DNA of 64,000 nt from Dicyema japonicum (taxonomy: Eukaryota > Dicyemida > Rhombozoa > Dicyemidae), in contig RDEW01000108.1 in NCBI GenBank assembly GCA_011109175.1, positions 1 to 64,000 of the forward strand, read 5' to 3'. Every line of letters begins with the position of its first letter. Position 1 is the stretch's first letter. This document shows positions 9,840-20,897 of this stretch, piece by piece. Made by a program: the position numbers and the translations under genes. A model generated the notes under the pieces. The model saw only the letters and a program-made list of their open reading frames with translations. It was not told the origin of the DNA and ran no database searches.

Positions 9840-11650
9840 TTTTTTTGTATATTAAACCATCCATAGGAGTTTTCTCTGGACGGCACTTCCTTCAAATCCA
9901 AGCATACGAAGACTGCTGAAAAAGGCCGGATCACCTGAATTTTTTCATTTTTTCTATGACGATGGTTTTCTGGTTTAATAAATTTAAGTTTAAGTATTCT
10001 TTCTACCCTCACATTCAATGCCGGGGGTCTTGACTGGTCGAAGAGGCACCAACTTTGTCTGACCTTGAGATGCATCGATGTCCAGTCTGCTGTTTCCAAC
10101 AGACGAAAGTCAAAGGAGGACTTGACTAACGTTCTGGAAACTACAGAGTAATCCTACTCCCATCGACTGTATATATTAAGAACAAGGTTTCGCTGTACAT
10201 AAAGATTTACATCTGAAGTCGTCCTCATTCATATTTATTGAAGGATATTAAAATGCTAAAGTTGGGGTACGAAAAAAGATACGAAAGTTTTATTGGGCCA
10301 CACGGGAGAGGGATCAGGAACTATCATATTTCTGGATGCCTTTGACTTGTTCATGTGCCACGTCCAATTCCAACATTCAGCACGCCATAAAACAAGGCTC
10401 CTGACTTTCGCACACCGGAAATCCGATAAAGATTTATAATCGATTATATTGTTTGTCGAATAAAAGACAAATCTTTCTTTAGCGACACGAGATCTTATGG
10501 AGAATTTACTGTTGACAGTGACCATATTGTGTATGCAAAATTCAACCCAAAATTTTTTCTAAGTTCGAAAAAAAAGATAGAAACATGTAGATTGTGGTAG
10601 CAAACAACATCGCGGAGACATCACTGACAATTGACTTAATTTTTTACGTCGTTGATCCCTGCTTTGTCGATAGAGGGGGTATCATCCAAACGCAATATCT
10701 TGTGCTTTCAACGGGATTAAGAAGGTATATGACTGAATTCTTGTGCTCGTCAGAAGTCTGTAAATAGAGTATCAAGAATATGTATCAAAGTCAATCAGAA
10801 ATATAGGAACGGATCTTCTACCGGGAAATGAATGTTTCGAAACTGTGAGGAGGATCATTTCCACAGCTGATAAACACCATGGGAAACCTAAACTCCAAAG
10901 CAGTCAGTGTCACCAGAAGTGCCAGCTCTATTAAATCTGCAGAAGGGTTAAGAGATCAGATCCTAAAATACTGCGCATCCGCAAACTGTTTTCCAAACTG
11001 AAACAATAACAAAGTCAATTCTAGAGGAAATCAAACTCAAACATGCAACATCACATACCCACTTGGAAAAAAAGATTAAAGAGGTCGAACTCTTCAAAAA
11101 CAACGCAGCAACATTTATGGCTATGCGGCTATTGCGGGGAAGGACTAATCAGGGAAGCTTCTTTTGTACGACTGAAAAGGAAAAACAATAAGAAATGCTG
11201 CCAAACAGACAGAGTTCGTCGCATCGAACTTTGAACAAGTTTTCTTTGTGACAAAAGAGAAATTGGATTTCACGCCATAAGACATCAAACTCGAACGGAT
11301 CATCTTACGGAGGAAGACTGCAGAAACGATAAAGAAGCTCAAATTTAGTCGTTCTCCTGGACCAGACAATATATCCTCAGAATTGTTAAAATTTGGCCCA
11401 GGAGAACTTTCAGATAAACTCTCAAGATTACTGTACGATATGATAGCAAACAAGGACTTTTCAGAGCTTGGAAAAGGGGTGCTATTACCAGCCCAGAAAG
11501 AAAATACCCTGCGGAAGATCCATGCCCTGATCATACTTAATTGGATCCAAGAGTCAGTGTACGGGCATTTGGCGCAAAGCCATCATCCGAGTTGATTTTG
11601 ACTTTGTTTTTGAATGAAGTTGTTTTGCTGTACTCTGACAATGTACACAG
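9840..11650 (+). mobile_element. LINE-2 copy: endonuclease and N-terminal RT
   Basis: The endonuclease region runs 9,990-10,545 in broken frames: GNYRVILLPSTVYIKNKVSL, then YESFIGPHGRGIRNY (10,275), CRIKDKSFFSDTRSY (about 10,455) and VDSDHIVYAKFNPKFF (10,510) with the SDH motif. The RT entry is at 11,330-11,480 with FSRSPGPDNISSELLKFGPG and the following SRLLYDMIA, typical of RT motif 1. A degenerate polymerase linker continues to about 11,600. The copy then runs into unassigned sequence, so the catalytic YADD region is missing. It gives the endonuclease-to-RT order for this family. Confidence 0.7.
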
Positions 11651-11999
11651 CACTCGCTATTGCGCCTAGGCTTCAGAATTAACGAGATGTTCAAAAGACC
11701 ACGTGGTTATATCGAAAAAATATTTTTAGTGATTTCTCAACAAGGGATAAACAAACGATCCTATAAATTACTTTTCGACAAGGGATAAACAAACGCTTAG
11801 AAGCATGGCCTGGGTCCGAGGCTCAGCAAAGGAAAGTGCATTTATCAACACCACTCATAAATTTGATCCTCACTTTCTTGACAACCAAGGTCATTTTTTG
11901 AGATGACATCTAAAGAGTTGAAGATGAATTGATAACGCGAAGTAACGAACAGGAAGAAATGTAAGAAAAATATGATATAATTAAAGAAGTAATAATTAA
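11651..11999. other. No gene recognised
   Basis: Includes an imperfect direct repeat of CAACAAGGGATAAACAAACG (about 11,739 and 11,778). AT-rich toward 12,000. Confidence 0.4.
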
Positions 12000-12225
12000 T
12001 AAACACAGCCATCAATCCAAAGTGGTTCCCCGCCGACATTATCAAAGTTGCGTTGCCTCTCACGATTGCAACAAAGATCAGCTGGAGAAGCCACTGGGTC
12101 TCACGTGCGTCGTAGCTAGGCGTCTATGTTTCTTTAGGAAGTGAAGCGATTTCCCACTTATTCCTCCAGTTGTCTCGACCACAATGGATAGAACGCGAAT
12201 CGGTCGCGTAGGGCTATATTACTAA
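12000..12225 (-). mobile_element. R2-like LINE fragment: extreme C-terminus
   Basis: Nearly the same sequence as parts of 55,888-56,100 (+) and 58,140-58,340 (-). On the minus strand it carries the VVETTGG strand and the LISVAILRGNATSI ending of the REL-type domain, broken by a stop and frameshifts. Confidence 0.6.
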
Positions 12226-12649
12226 TTAATTTTAAAATTAGAGTTTATTCGCAAACAAAACTTTATTTATAAAAAATATTTTTAGTGACTGCCTTGTGTT
12301 TGATGCGAATTTGTCAATCCTTTTATGTCAGCTTCCATAGTTAACAGACTTAGTCTCAATGCCTGAGAATACAATATTTGTAGTCTTTCTTCCTTATATA
12401 CATTATTTCCATACTATTGCATTCTTTAGCAATTGTCCTAAGAGTTATTGCTAGTCATTAATTATTAAAACTGGTTAAACTGAAACCCCTTAAATTTAAA
12501 GACCATTTCATATAAAATAAAAAGAATGCTCTTCCCTTTTCATGTCCTGGTAATTCTATGGGATATTGGTATGCTTGTTCTCGACCGATTACTTAATCAA
12601 CGTTTAGAGAAGTAAATTCTTAAGTTATTTCTTGTAACAAATCTAAATT
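12226..12649. other. AT-rich, no gene recognised
   Basis: Nothing supportable on either strand. Confidence 0.5.
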
Positions 12650-13015
12650 ATTCTCTTCATTAATCCTTTGAGCATGATTGCAGTAATTAGATAGAGATTA
12701 TACTTTATGTTCAAATCTATCGGAATTTACTACTGAGAGTTTGGTCTTGTCTACTAATCTAGCCTTTCTACCGCGCTTGTACTCAGCCATCATACTTTCA
12801 AAAGTTCTCTTCAACACGGCTGATCCAATGTAAGCCCTTGTAGCTTATCGACGGATAACTTATCCATATAATTCTTGGAACATTATCAGACAACTCCACC
12901 AGCAGACTAATCTTTACTCACAGTCGTAGAGAAGCGAGAACTCTCCTCAAGAAGGTCATACTTCCGACACTCCTACACCTCAACTTATTTTGATGCCACC
13001 CTATGAAGTAATAAT
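12650..13015 (-). CDS. Unidentified coding-like segment
   Basis: I do not recognise this gene. With two single-base frame corrections the minus strand reads smoothly: LLVELSDNVPRII or NYMDKLSVDKLQGLT, then AYIGSAVLKRTFESMM and AEYKRGRKARLVDKTKL, with VVNSDRFEHKV at the end (12,700-12,950). The composition is that of a soluble protein, not of the LINE families nearby, and there is no repeat of it in the window. It could be an exon of a host gene or an unfamiliar transposon ORF. No intron boundary is convincing. A truncated SINE-A lies upstream. Confidence 0.3.
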
Positions 13016-13170
13016 CTTTATATCTATTTGGGCGATTTTCGTTGATTTTTTGCGACTCTCTTTGTTCAGAACTTATCAAATTTATTTTGCTTAGCTTTTT
13101 CCCGACTCATAAGTTAATTATTAGCTTCGAATGCGTCGTTATTGATTTTTGTCTGTAAATTTTTTTTTTA

Positions 13171-13387
13171 AAGCCTTTTCACGAGAGCCATAGTATTTTA
13201 TAGCTCCGCATAGGCAGGACACACACTTTATTTAAGTAAAGAACAGTTAATTTTAACTAATCGTAGAACCAAGGAATGATCTTCACTTCTTTTTTTCTTT
13301 TTCTTGTGTGAGTGTCCTTTCTAGACAAATCCAGTTCCGCAGTGAGTATTCACTGATGACGGCGTCACTCGTCAAACCATTTCTGTA
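13171..13387 (-). repeat. SINE-A copy lacking the tRNA head
   Basis: Matches the body of the 6.2 kb SINE-A (ACACACTTTATTTAAGTAAA, then AACTAATCGTAGA, then GTCACTCGTCAA) with a diverged distal end (GAGAGCCATAGTATTTTATA) shared with 39,540-39,580. Confidence 0.75.
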
Positions 13388-13432
13388 AATTTCTATGTGT
13401 TGGTTAATATCTGCTGACTGCGTTTTTTTCAG

Positions 13433-13965
13433 CAAATAAAAACAGTTCTATGAGACAGTATGAGATCCGGAATATCTCCGAGTAGCGGTATTTTTCTTGA
13501 TAGAAGATACCTCGACTACATTAACATTAAGACATATGATTACTACGATGAGTCTTCGAAAGTCGTTCGCCATCCTTCCGGGCTCTTCTGCCTCAATAGT
13601 GATGACAAAACTCTGTGCTGTATTTAACCATGAATTATCTAAGGACTATTCTGTCGAATATTGGAACTCCAACGGAGCTCCTCTGTCCAAAATTATCTGC
13701 CTCCATGAATCCACAAATAGGGGACTCGGTGGTCGACACGACTCCCCCAGGAAGCATTCTACACCTTCACGGTAGATTGGCAGAGTTTATTTAGTACTGC
13801 AACAAGGACTACCGGAATGTATGTAACGACACACAAAAAGCCACACATGGAGTTAAGGACTATTATTGGTTGGGTATGAAAAACCCCAGATCATTCTGGA
13901 GAAGGTATAAGGTTAACTAAAATAAAGCAAATTACGTGGAAAGTAAAGGACTAGCTTAGATGTTC
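13433..13965 (+). pseudogene. GH18 chitinase-like gene, interrupted by transposons
   Basis: Glycoside hydrolase family 18 proteins hydrolyse chitin or related glycans and are usually secreted. After a possible acceptor at 13,432 the frame gives YEIRNIS, is interrupted by a 22-nt GT..AG intron (13,482-13,503), and continues ERYLDYINIKTYDYYD, the strand with the conserved (M)TYD. Then follow DDKTL, DYSVEYWNSNGAPLSKII, DTTPPGSIL, LAEFI-stop-YC, NDTQKAT, DYYWLGMKNPRSF and NYVESKGLA. These match, in order, the second half of a GH18 barrel; the region with the DxxDxDxE catalytic motif would lie upstream and is not seen. The frame needs several one-base corrections and has an in-frame TAG. A further 23-nt intron candidate is 13,905-13,927. 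The gene ends at the hAT insertion, just where GH18 proteins have GG(A)MVW. Confidence 0.65.
13482..13503 (+). other. 22-nt spliceosomal intron (GH18 gene)
   Basis: Begins GTAG and ends TAG. Its removal joins NIS to ERYLDYIN without a stop or frame change. Confidence 0.7.
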
Positions 13966-14783
13966 GTCTATACCAGGGTTTCCCAAAGTAGGCGATAAGA
14001 AATTCAAAGGGGGCGTTTATGAGTAAATCGTTTATCGGGGGCGTTTTTAATTTCAAGGGCGATAATAAATTTTTCGTAAAATCTATATCATACATTTAAT
14101 AGAATTTCAGTATGGTGAACTTGTAGTTTTAAATTGACACTAGCGTGAATTGCGGTGTATTTTTATTATTCAACAAATTACTTTTTGCTCGAAAGCTTGA
14201 ATCTGATGCAAAGGGGAAATCAATGTTCGACAAAGTCCATAAATTTCTCTGTCTTACAGATATACCATTAACAAATATAGTTGCATGTGCAACTTATGGG
14301 GCACCTTCAATGATTGGTCGCTATCGCGGTTTTATGGCATACTTAAAACAACACGTACCAAATGTAATGACTATTCATTTCGTGATCCATCGACAGCATC
14401 TGGTAGCTAAAAATACAAATGGTCGTCTACATACTTTCTCAATACAGTTATTTCTGCTATTAACAAAATTAAATCCAACTCATTAAATTCACGTCTTTGT
14501 TGAGAGGCTATGTAGTATTTAATTTGTCGGTGATTTTTGGTTTTTAATAATAATATTGAAAATGATGAAGATTCTATACAACTATTAATACATACTGAAG
14601 TACAGTGGTTATCAAAGGGCGACTGTTTGGCGCGGATTTTTCTCTCTTTTAAGCACTGTCGTAGAATTTCTCAAATTGGCACGGAACTAGAATCCGCTAA
14701 ACATGATGTGGCTTATTTAGCGGATATTTTTGCCAAGTTTAATGAACTTAATGTGAAATTACAATTTGCTGATATTAATTTAA

Positions 14784-15148
14784 TCTAGGTATTATGCTAC
14801 TAAGAATCCCTTGGACTGCCAAAATAAACAAACACCGATGTACTCAAACGGGTAGAGACGGACATTTCGCTAGAAGGAAAAATCTTAAAACACAGATTAG
14901 CGTTTTTTTGGAATGTTGTCCGCTCTGACTCTTTAAAGAAAACTATTATGCTGAGCAAGATTACTGGAAAGAGAAGACCTGGTCGATCGAGGATTCGGCG
15001 GCTATCCACGATGGAAGACACGGAAATGCCTATATCAAGGCTACTCGAAATTGCAACGGATCGTGGAAAGTGGAAGAATCTCGTTCATGAAATTTCCAAG
15101 GGTCGGACACGACTTAATTGGATAACATAACATAATTATTTTTTTTAA
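14784..15148 (+). mobile_element. RTE/BovB-like LINE 3' fragment nested in hAT
   Basis: Encodes the C-terminus of an RTE-clade protein: LRIPWTAK at the start, KITGKRRPGRSRIRR, DTEMPISRLLEIATDRGKW and a stop near 15,130. BovB/RTE proteins have this layout (RIPWT, GH(V/L)xR, G(K/R)RxxGRxR, M..LxxLxx). A possible duplication ATTAATTTAA lies at 14,774-14,783 and 15,149-15,158. A closely related copy is at 18,526-18,894. Confidence 0.75.
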
Positions 15149-15565
15149 ATTAATTTAAGCAAAGTCACTTATTTCTGCTTTTATTTCGAAACTACTTTTA
15201 TTTTGTAGGAATATTGGCAGGAAAAAAATTAATCCCAATTTCCAGGTCTCAACGGTCTTAAAGACTTCCTTTCTGAAGATGATTTTGAAATTTATATTGA
15301 ACATTTGATCACTCTTGAACGAGATATGAAGTGACGTTTCAAAGATTTATGTGAACTCAAAGTTCCAGATTGGGTGATAGACCCCTTTCAGAATGTAGAT
15401 GAAGTTGAATCTTGTAGTCAAGAGGAAACTAATTATGTTAAAAAAATGATTTTGAAATTAAACAGACTTTTTAAACACCAGTCGTTTTTATTGCTTTCCC
15501 CACTTCTTATTTGGTTGAGAGAGGCTTCAGTATTGTATCACATCTAATTACCAAAGAAGAAACCG

Positions 15566-15627
15566 NNNNNNNNNNNNNNNNNNNNNNNNNNNNNNNNNNN
15601 NNNNNNNNNNNNNNNNNNNNNNNNNNN
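15566..15627. other. Assembly gap (62 N)
   Basis: A run of N inside the hAT dimerisation domain; the coding sense continues on both sides. Confidence 1.
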
Positions 15628-15841
15628 CCGCTTGACATTGTTGAAAGAGGAGATCTACGGATTAGGCTTATAAACATGAACCCAAATATTGAGAAACTTG
15701 TGTCTAACTTTTTGCAACATCATTGTTCACATAATATTTCCCAACTCGTTACCATATAGGTTTTCCTGGTGAGCGATATTTTTTAAAAGTTTGTTAAAGC
15801 GGGCGATGACCTGTATAAGTTTGGGAACCCCAGGTCTATAC

Positions 15842-16315
15842 ACACCTGTGTTTGTCACCACACGTGGCAGACATTGTTCTGAAGTGCGAGAAGAGGATCA
15901 ATAAATTAAAATGTTTATCTAGAATATGAAAGACAGGTACCCACCCAGTTTTGATAAACATTCACAAACAATACATCGAACCATGCTTCTCGTACGCGTG
16001 TGCTTCGTGGGACCTTCATTATCATGGACGAACACTAGAAAATTGAGGACGTTCAAAAGAAGGTTTTCATAATGACAGAGCGGTGGTCTTATGGGAGACA
16101 CAGAACCGGACCGACTACTCTAGAGGCGTTCATTAAACAAAACTCCGGCATGCGGGAAGGTGACCCTGCAAATACAGTCAGCCGCCCAGTACGAGATTGT
16201 GTGGGTACGAGGGAGGAGCACCGGGAAAGAATGAGGATTTTGGCCGAACGCATCGGGATCACGTGATAGTTAGTTTGGTTTTACTGTGGTCTTGGGTGTT
16301 AAATAAAATAAAATA
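15842..16315 (+). mobile_element. LINE-1 3' fragment
   Basis: Almost identical to 5,640-6,110: the 16,072-16,266 frame reads MTERWSYGRHRTGPTTLEAF, RMRILAERIGIT and stop, followed by the GGTTTTACTGTGGTCTTGGG 3' UTR and an ATAAA tail. 5'-truncated immediately after the hAT target duplication, so LINE-1 probably inserted in the chitinase gene first and the hAT landed at the junction. Confidence 0.85.
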
Positions 16316-16317
16316 AA

Positions 16318-17150
16318 AGGGAAATCAAACATTCTTCGAACAGTAGCTGATTACTCGAACGACCAACAAAAAGAGTGTTTAACGCTCCTGTACAAACAAT
16401 TCATCAAGAGGAACTCTCAAAATTGCTGAATGATATGATAGCGAACAAGTATTGGAAAAGGGGTACTAATACCAGTACGGAATGGAAATAACCAACGGAC
16501 TGGTTGAAAACCTGCGTCCTGTCATCCTTCTAAATACTCTGTGGTAAATACGTGTCCTGATCGTATTTAATCAGATCCAAGATCCAGTGGAGGGGTACTT
16601 GGTCCAAAGGTAAAGTGGTTTCAGGACTTGGAGATCAACAGCATTATGGTGGCACAAGTGGTATTGCGCTATTCAGCAAAGATTCCGAAGTTGAAATCCT
16701 ATTCTTGGAATTGATCTCATTAGAGCTTTCGACACTGTCCGTCGAGGAAAACTCATTGAAGTGCTAGAAAGCTTCCTGATCAGGACTTGGTCACCCTAAT
16801 ACAGATGCTCCTATCAAACAGTCCTATGAGTGTGCATTGGAAAATGTATGTCTCGAGAAACCGTGACAACAGTGAGTACATCTCAAGTAGACTCCCTCTA
16901 TCTGGTACTGTTCGCTGTATACCTTGAATCTACTCTACAAGATCTCCGGGAGTATTACAGCCACGATATTATAAAATTTGTTTACTTCGATGACGTTGAC
17001 TTTGTCTCAAGTAACAAAGAAACACTTCTTCGTCTCCTAGAGCTAGCACCACACCTCCTGGCCACATATCTCTATTAGTGAACGCTTCGAAAACGGATAT
17101 CGTAACGATCAAGAGGATGGAACCACGCAGTAATGAAAATGGAGGAAGAC
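16318..17150 (+). mobile_element. LINE-2 RT fragment
   Basis: Frames with many stops give EELSKLLNDMIANK (16,411), GKGVLIPV, DLVTLIQMLLS (16,780), DSLYLVLFAVYLESTLQDLR (16,890-16,945) and YFDDVDFVSSNKETLLRLLE (about 16,984-17,040), where F-D-D replaces the RT catalytic Y/F-A-D-D. The order fits RT motifs 1 to 5 of the 56.4-58.0 kb copy, with short deletions. No 3' end is visible. Confidence 0.65.
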
Positions 17151-17825
17151 AATAAAGCTTCTCTCATGAAATTTCTAAAATTTAATATTTTAAGACAAAT
17201 TATAGTTTACCTAAGAAACATTGTATTCTCGATCACTGTCAAGCCAAATTCTTATTTGACGCTTATTTGATAACACAAAAATTTTAAATTTCGAATTATA
17301 GAGATTTCCAGTCTACTAAAAAATGATTTATATCGAGTGTGATATATAATTAATAAATCATGTGTATGAAATTTGGCTTTAATAAGATAATTTTACAAAT
17401 ATTAATTGACAAATTTTATTTACAGGAAAAAAAACTTCTTCGTCAGAGATGTGGAAACTAAGGTAACAATGGCGCAGAAAAGAATGACAATTCTAGACAT
17501 CCACCATCTTTTTTCAGTTTATACGCCAATCTGCCAATACTGATCTAAAAAACAGAGGGAAGAATTTTCAAAAAATCTTTGCTGATGGATAAATTTGGCG
17601 ATTTTATTGTGTCATGTTTTGCAAAAAAGATATTGAAGTTTTCTTTGCAATTATGAATCAACTTTAAGCACTCTGAAGTCAAAAAATTTTGGAAATGAAT
17701 CTGACTCCATGTCTGATTGAATATTATTTTTTGGCAGAATTGAAAAAATGAAAAATTAATTAAACAACAGGTTACGGAATAGTCCGCCAGTTGGCCTGGA
17801 CTGTTCATTCCGGTACCCCATTTCC
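17151..17825. other. AT-rich, no gene recognised
   Basis: The right part (17,740-17,825) is probably the 3' UTR of the LINE-3 copy on the minus strand. Confidence 0.4.
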
Positions 17826-18119
17826 TTGTTAACCATCCATTTGCTGGTCTAGGAAGTTACACATCCTGATATGAATATCTTCCCTGACTGGCCTGACAAG
17901 TTTGTTTTCTTCCTCAGTCAGGCCATCGTACAGTTTCTTCCCAAGGGATAGTTTAATCCTCGCTCGCCTTGTTTTTTCTAGTTGAGCGAGGATCCTCTCG
18001 AGGGGCTGTAGAACCATTTCGCTTTCGTAAATAAGTCTTGGAAGAATCACATTCCGAAAGATAAAGAGTGTGGTACCACCATCCAACCTTTGGCTTCTAG
18101 TGCAGAACAGTGCTTGCAC

Positions 18120-20825
18120 AGCCTCTTCCTTCGCTCTTAGATGTCCTTCAGGTATGATCCTTTCCCATATACTGCAATCCCCAGGTATTTCAGAGATGAA
18201 ACTATCGGTATACGATCCGTGTAGGGCTTTTCGTGATGTCTACCCAGCCTGCTTGTCCGTAAGTAACTGGATTTTTCCGTGGAGAGTCTCAGAGCTCTCC
18301 GATCACACCATTCTTAGACTTTGTCGACAAAAGCTCCTACTCTCCGCTCTGAGAGGTACGCCCTCAAGGACGAATCCAGGATTAAGATGTCATCCGCGTA
18401 TATCATCAGTTTGGTCCTGACGTCTAGCGGCGACGGAAAATCTTCCATAAATATGTTGAATAACAGGGGGCTTAAATAGATCCCTGCGGCACTCTCCTTT
18501 TAAACGATATACCATTAATGCTTTTGAACTGTGGTACTGGAGGAAGTTACTAAGAATCCCTTGGACCTCCAAAGTAACAACCATCAATGTACTCAAACGG
18601 GTAGAGACTGACATTTCGCTAGAGGGAATAATCGTAAAACACAGATTGGCGTTCTTTGGGCATGTTGTCCGCTCTGATTCACTGGAAAGAACCATTATGC
18701 TGAGCAATATTACTGGGAAGAGAAGACCTGGCCGACCAAGGATTCGGTTGCTATCCACGATGGAAGACACGGGAATGCCTATATCAAGGCTACTCCAAAT
18801 TGCAAGGGATCGGGGAGAGTGGAGGAAACTCGTTTATGAGATCACCAAGGGTTGGACACGACTAAATTGGACAACATAACATAACCATCAGAATATCTTC
18901 CACCGACTACCACATAAGATATCCTCCCAGTCAAATAGTCTTTCAACCATAGGAACATTTGTTTAGATATCTTTGATCGTACAAGTTGACGAAATAATAC
19001 TTCGTGGCATACACTGTCGAACACCTTCGAGATGTCAAGGCAAACAAGGCTCAACTGACTTTTCTTCTAAATGCATTTGCATTGTAATTTTGTAATTTCG
19101 TAATTTAGTGAGTAAATTCAATTTCCGCACGACAAAAACTCCATTGGTAAGGTCGTAGAAAGTTACTTTCTTCATATACCGATTCAATCTCTTGAATACA
19201 ATCCGTTCCATAATCTTTGAAATAGAACATATAAGGCTTATTGGTCTATAACTAAGAAGATCCTTCCTCGACATTCCAGATTTGAGGATTATCTTCACAA
19301 TAGAACGCTTCCATAGCGGAGGAACATGTCCGAGCTTAAAACTCGAGTTATACATCTTTTGTAGAACAAATAGTGGTTCATCGGACCCTTCTTTAAACAT
19401 TTTCATGGGAATGCTGTCGAATCCAGGAGCCTTGCTCTTGCACTCGCGAATTTCAGTTCTGACTTTTGTCAGAGTGATTTCCTCTCCCAGACTTTCCAGC
19501 TCGCTCATAGAGTAATCCATAAAATTAGATATCTCCTCTGAAAACTTCTCAGGTATAATACTAAGAGGGTCAACTTTCTGTATATTCTCAAACTGATTCC
19601 TGAACACCGAAAGTACTTTTTCCCTCAGGATCGGCCAGCACAATACTTTTCGCCTTTAAATTTCCATTAGTAAGCTTTCTGTACATTTTCCAGAAACAAG
19701 GGTTCTTTCAGTTAACTTTTGATTCTATTCTCCCCAGCTACTTTCCAAGCTATTTTCAATAATTTTTGAATCACAGAAATTTTGCTTTTCAGAGTTGTCC
19801 TGGCTCACAATCTACACAACGTCTGTGCTTCGCAATCAGAGTATCCCTCTCGCGAATAAGATTCCGTATTGTAGGTGGACAAGACTGTTTGTACTTCGAA
19901 AAGCTCTTGGAGTAGACCTTCTTTCCATACAATCGCAGATACACCAGCATAATATTAAATAGTTCCCAGTTAAAAACGTCCAGCTCCTCTGATGTAGAAA
20001 AAGAATTAGTTCACATTCGTAGGGTCTTCGACAAATAGTAGTGATAATGTCTCCAGTCAATCGACAAGGTATCATAATACAAGAAAATATATTCAACAGT
20101 ATTCGGTTCCAGGTTTATAGTCACCTCCTGTGGGATATGAACACTTCCTATTTCCCAGAGAATCTCAGTCTGGCCACATGATCCAAAAGTTGTAAAGACA
20201 CTAGAACAAATCCCAGCATATCACCGCAAGTGTGAGAAATGGTTAGGTTCCTCAAACGTCAAAACTTCAATTTCGCTAACCAGATCTGCTAGTAGTCGCC
20301 CGTCCCCGTTGTTTTTGCAACATCCGTAGCTCGTATTCTTAGCATTCAGGTCTCCTACCAAGATCGACATTGAGTTTCTCCCGAAGAACTCAACAATTTT
20401 AGCAGAAGATCGAGCCAAGTCCTTAGAGTATAGTCCTCCCACGCTTATCCATGTCTTTCCACATTGTACATCGACGGACACGAATTCTGAAACGGCGCCC
20501 AATAAATAGAGTCGTTTCGTGTTTGCAATTCGGAAAAAGATCGAGGTCCCAATCTCAACCAATGCTCCATCTTTCAACGGGATGTCCACGAGTCATATCC
20601 TTCCATACTATAATACCTTCCGTGTTTAATTTTCGTCTCGTTGACTACCAAGACATCAACCTTGGCATTACTCGCGAGTAGCGCTAGTTCACCATGCCTT
20701 TTCACAAAGGAGCGGGTATTCACCAGCACTATTTTTAAATTCTTTTTCATAGTTTTTGTTGGTGGCCTGCGCTTTCCACAGCCAAATCCACCAAATTCCG
20801 TAAATCCACTTTCAGCAGTGTACAT
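18120..20825 (-). pseudogene. LINE-3 ORF2: endonuclease and reverse transcriptase
   Basis: The endonuclease begins KIVLVNTRSFVKRHGEL and VLVVNETKIKHGRYY (20,740-20,600), with a VGDLNAKNTSYG motif near 20,340. The RT part is open from 19,643 to 19,035: PGFDSIPMKMFKEGS, VPPLWKRSIVKIILKSG, DLLSYRPISLICSISKIMER and FDLTNGVF-like motif; then LVCLDISKVFDSVCHEVL (19,049-18,996), the catalytic aspartate block. YADD follows the nested insertion. Activities are RNA-directed DNA polymerase and target nicking; this copy is broken by frameshifts and the insertion. Confidence 0.8.
18526..18894 (+). mobile_element. RTE/BovB-like LINE 3' fragment nested in LINE-3
   Basis: One open frame reads LRIPWTSKVTTINVLKRVE, TDISLEGIIVKHRLAFFGHV, VRSDSLERTIMLSNI, GKRRPGRPRIR, RDRGEWRKLVYEITKGWTR and LNWTT-stop. 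This is the RTE-clade C-terminus, better preserved than at 14.8 kb. Inserted antisense to LINE-3, between the RT palm motifs. Confidence 0.85.
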
Positions 20826-20897
20826 AGGTTGTTCAGACGTGCGATTATTTCACTTAGCTCCCGATATACCGTCTCGTAAACTCCTGCCTTGCTCTGA

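Larger units (their letters stand above)
13966..15841 (+). mobile_element. hAT element (ZBED5/SCAND3 type) with TIRs and 8-bp duplication
   Basis: The element spans 13,974-15,833. The 8-bp target duplication GTCTATAC lies at 13,966-13,973 and 15,834-15,841. The left end is CAGGGTTTCCCAAAGT; the right end, reverse-complemented, is CTGGGGTTCCCAAACT. The transposase (14,145-15,756) shows LLFARKLESDAKGKSMFD, CATYGAPSMIGRYRGF (catalytic D of DGAPSMxG replaced by Y), HFVIHRQHLVAKN, HTEVQWLSKGDCLARIF, and the dimerisation domain SYLVERGFSIV and RGDLRIRLINMNPNIEKLV. Frames are broken and an RTE fragment is nested at 14,784-15,148, so this copy is dead. It sits in the chitinase gene or at its junction with a LINE-1 piece. 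Confidence 0.9.

Noticed and set aside
11145-11534. A 129-codon open frame on the minus strand
   Set aside because: It lies antisense to the LINE-2 RT entry, whose plus-strand motifs (SPGPDNISSELLKFGPG) explain the sequence.
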